Shown piece by piece: positions 62,176 through 64,000 of a stretch of DNA of 64,000 bases. This stretch comes from Uloborus plumipes. Lineage: Eukaryota > Arthropoda > Arachnida > Araneae > Uloboridae. The stretch spans positions 1 through 64,000 of the forward strand of contig JAXGGA010006540.1 in NCBI GenBank assembly GCA_038373865.1. Reading direction: 5' to 3'. The translations under genes and the position numbers were made by a program. Under the pieces are notes generated by a model that saw only the letters and a list, made by a program, of their open reading frames with translations, did no database searches and was not told the origin of the DNA. The stretch's first letter is position 1. The number at the start of each line of letters is the position of its first letter.

Positions 62176-62618
62176 TATTTAAAAATTTTTGAAGCAAAAT
62201 TAACTGATCTTTTATGAGTCTAAATGTTAAATACTGAATGGATCGTTTTATTTTATTTTTGCATTAATTGTGTCAACAGACATTAATAATATGTTTATCA
62301 TGGACCTTTAAAATGAAATTGAACAAAATTTATCAAAATAAATTCGTTAATATTCCATTCTAATGCTTTTGATGCCATCACTTAGCAAACTGCAATCTGT
62401 TTGCATCCGCTACAGGAATCGGATTTTTCGCATTTTTGATGTTTAATACGCTTTTTTAAGAGGAAACTAAATGGAATGTTTTTTTATTTTTTATTAAATT
62501 CAAAAAAATTTTTTTTTCAAAATTGTGTTTGATTTTCACAAAATTATTTGATTTTTCACAAAATTATTTAGTTTTTCACAAAAAACGGACCCTGTGAAAA
62601 ATCCTGGACAGACCCCTG

Positions 62619-63658
62619 GTTTTGTTGATCTTTTACTGGTAATTAATGAATAATATTATAAGGAAAATAATACATTTTATTTAGATTTTGGTTAGACTGG
62701 AAATTATTGCTTTGCTGTTAGAATTACACTTATCTGATACTGAAATGCGGAAATTTCTCTTGATTTTTCATTTTTCTGATGTTGATGTGTCTGCTTTTGC
62801 TGTGGCTTTCATCCATGTGCATTATTTTTTCTTCATCCTCCAAGTTGAGGATTGTTATTGAGCGTTTGTGTAAATAATGTCTTAGTTATTCAGATTGATT
62901 CAAAATCAGCAAGACAAGCCTTCAAGAAGGGTAGAGGGGAAAAAATGATTCAAAATGACATAGTACTGTAAGATTAGAAATGCTGTTTTTCATTGGGAGA
63001 GGATGTCGTTGCATTAGATTGTTCAACAATTAATAGAGATAGTTGAGCAGCAGGATGGACAGAAAAATGTTGGAGTGGACTTCTCTAAGTGCCTGTGATA
63101 TGTGAATATGTGCAGCTCAAAACCGATTCTCAAAGTGTTTGGATCAGCATTGTCGCAAAAACCACTTCATAAATGACTAAGGGAGCATTTTTGTTTCTGC
63201 AACTAATATTGCTGGAGCTTTTTGCAGAAGTCCAGCATGTTCCACTCTTACTGTGGTTGCTACATGCTGACATAATAGCTGTGTCATCTATCGTTTTTAT
63301 CATATTGTTTGGAAAACAATTTTTATTTTCATATCAAATGCATAAAATTATTAGTACTAAAGATATACATCAGAGGTGATAATTTAAAAAGTAAGTTTTC
63401 CTTGTGCAGAATAATCATAAAATGCGAGTCTCAAATTAAACAATGTAATCTTCAGAGGAAATGGTGTCCACTATTTCAATCAGTGTCTAAATTTCCAGCA
63501 AGTTAACATCTAAATAAGATTCATTTATATTTATGTTGCAATTTTTGACACGTTTAAGCTCATTGTATTTCATTTTTCTTTTGCATAAATTTAGTTGTTT
63601 GCAGTTTTTATGATTTATTTAGTTATTTTATTATTGTTATTATTATTTGAACATTTAG
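62619..63658 (+). other. Intron sequence before the last exon
   Basis: About 1 kb of AT-rich intron with no recognised repeat. The short ORFs at 63173-63506 are probably chance. It ends in a T-rich tract and the acceptor at 63656-63658. Confidence 0.5.
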
Positions 63659-63799
63659 GAAAAGACAAGAAAAAGTAGAACAGGCTGAACAAAAACGACA
63701 GATGATGGAAAAGGAAAAAGAGCTCCAATTAATTAAAAAATATGCTAAACTTGAAGCTTCATCAAGTGCTGTGAAGCAAACAAAAACCACAGAAAAAAG
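63659..63799 (+). CDS. INCENP: INCENP-like gene, second coiled-coil exon
   Basis: Acceptor 'gaacatttag' and donor GTGAGT bound 141 bases that complete the arginine codon of the preceding exon and stay open. The product continues the charged helix: KRQEKVEQAEQKRQMMEKEK, then ELQLIKKYAKLEASSSAVKQ. The pattern of R/K-E-x-x alternation followed by a KKYAKLE-type segment resembles the microtubule-binding helix of INCENP. The gene continues beyond the window. The expected C-terminal IN-box, which binds and activates Aurora B and would settle the identity, is not included. Confidence 0.68.
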
Positions 63800-64000
63800 G
63801 TGAGTTGATTTTGAGAATTCTACAAGACGTGCAATATTTCTCTGAGATTTAAATGTGATGCATTATTTTCTTAAATTTAAATATTAGAAATTGAACTTTT
63901 CCCTCATGAAGTCATTTGTAGATAAAATGGTTTCTAGGTTATGTTGCTGCTTCTCAACAGAAGGTGATACCAGCAGAAGCTCTTATTGAGATTATTCAAG
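63800..64000 (+). other. Intron start at the window edge
   Basis: It begins with the donor GTGAGT after the exon ending at 63799. An acceptor-like 'cttctcaacag' at about 63950-63960 is followed by sequence with in-frame stops in the required phase, so it is not called as an exon. Confidence 0.5.

Larger units (their letters stand above)
54588..62618 (-). mobile_element. X-family DNA element, copy 2, split by insertions
   Basis: Read on the minus strand, it begins at 62618 with CAGGGGTCTGTCCAGGATTT and follows copy 1 (45582-47098) in order. The far end is truncated near 54588, at the position corresponding to about 46805 of copy 1. Element sequence is visible at 54588-55243, 58556-58660, 61040-61192 and 62176-62618. 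The gaps are a fold-back transposon at 55244, its partial tandem duplicate and a hAT-like MITE at 61193. It fills most of the 9.1-kb intron of the INCENP-like gene. Confidence 0.78.

Noticed and set aside
63961..64000. Possible next exon of the INCENP-like gene after 'cttctcaacag'
   Set aside because: Using the phase left by the exon ending at 63799, each of the acceptors tried gives an in-frame TGA within a few codons.

Overview
The window looks like a piece of an animal nuclear genome: AT-rich, with GT-AG introns of 1.7 to 9 kb, one split gene and dense degenerate DNA transposons. The repeat families (many hAT and Tigger/pogo elements, a piggyBac-type MITE, long fold-back elements) suggest an arthropod, perhaps a spider or other chelicerate. 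That is inference from style, not a database match.

Layout. (1) 1-14463 is a nearly pure poly-G tract with rare T interruptions, either a sequencing/assembly artefact or an extraordinary homopolymer. It joins ordinary sequence abruptly at 14464. (2) 14464-20032 is mostly unique AT-rich DNA, with one hAT-type element (15669-16438), a 146-bp tandem array and a GC-richer patch. (3) 20033-26295 is a nest: a hAT-type MITE opened by two copies of an unclassified repeat, which are in turn interrupted by a Tigger transposon, a deleted hAT and a Tigger-like MITE. (4) About 26843-47808 is a larger nest, possibly one very old hAT interval. It contains a 12.3-kb hAT interval with an exact 8-bp target duplication (27304-39646), further hAT elements, a fold-back element, and a degenerate 'CCTACTTTT' hAT that is itself broken by a piggyBac-type MITE and an X-family element. 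(5) 47851-49062 holds two more MITEs, one with Tigger transposase remains. (6) 49231-63799 carries four plus-strand coding exons in compatible reading phase, about 470 codons of one gene. Its charged coiled coil and general layout resemble inner centromere protein (INCENP), a chromosomal passenger complex scaffold. The first exon and the 3' end are not seen. (7) The 9.1-kb intron between exons three and four is filled by an X-family element that was opened by a 3.3-kb fold-back transposon, part of which is tandemly duplicated (period about 2.48 kb), and by another hAT-like MITE.

Nothing here forms an operon or a multi-gene system. The only plausible host gene is the INCENP-like one; every other coding trace is transposon debris. 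I saw no CRISPR array, rRNA or tRNA gene. The observations most worth checking are the 14-kb poly-G tract, the deeply nested insertion stack with readable target duplications, and the two long-arm fold-back elements.
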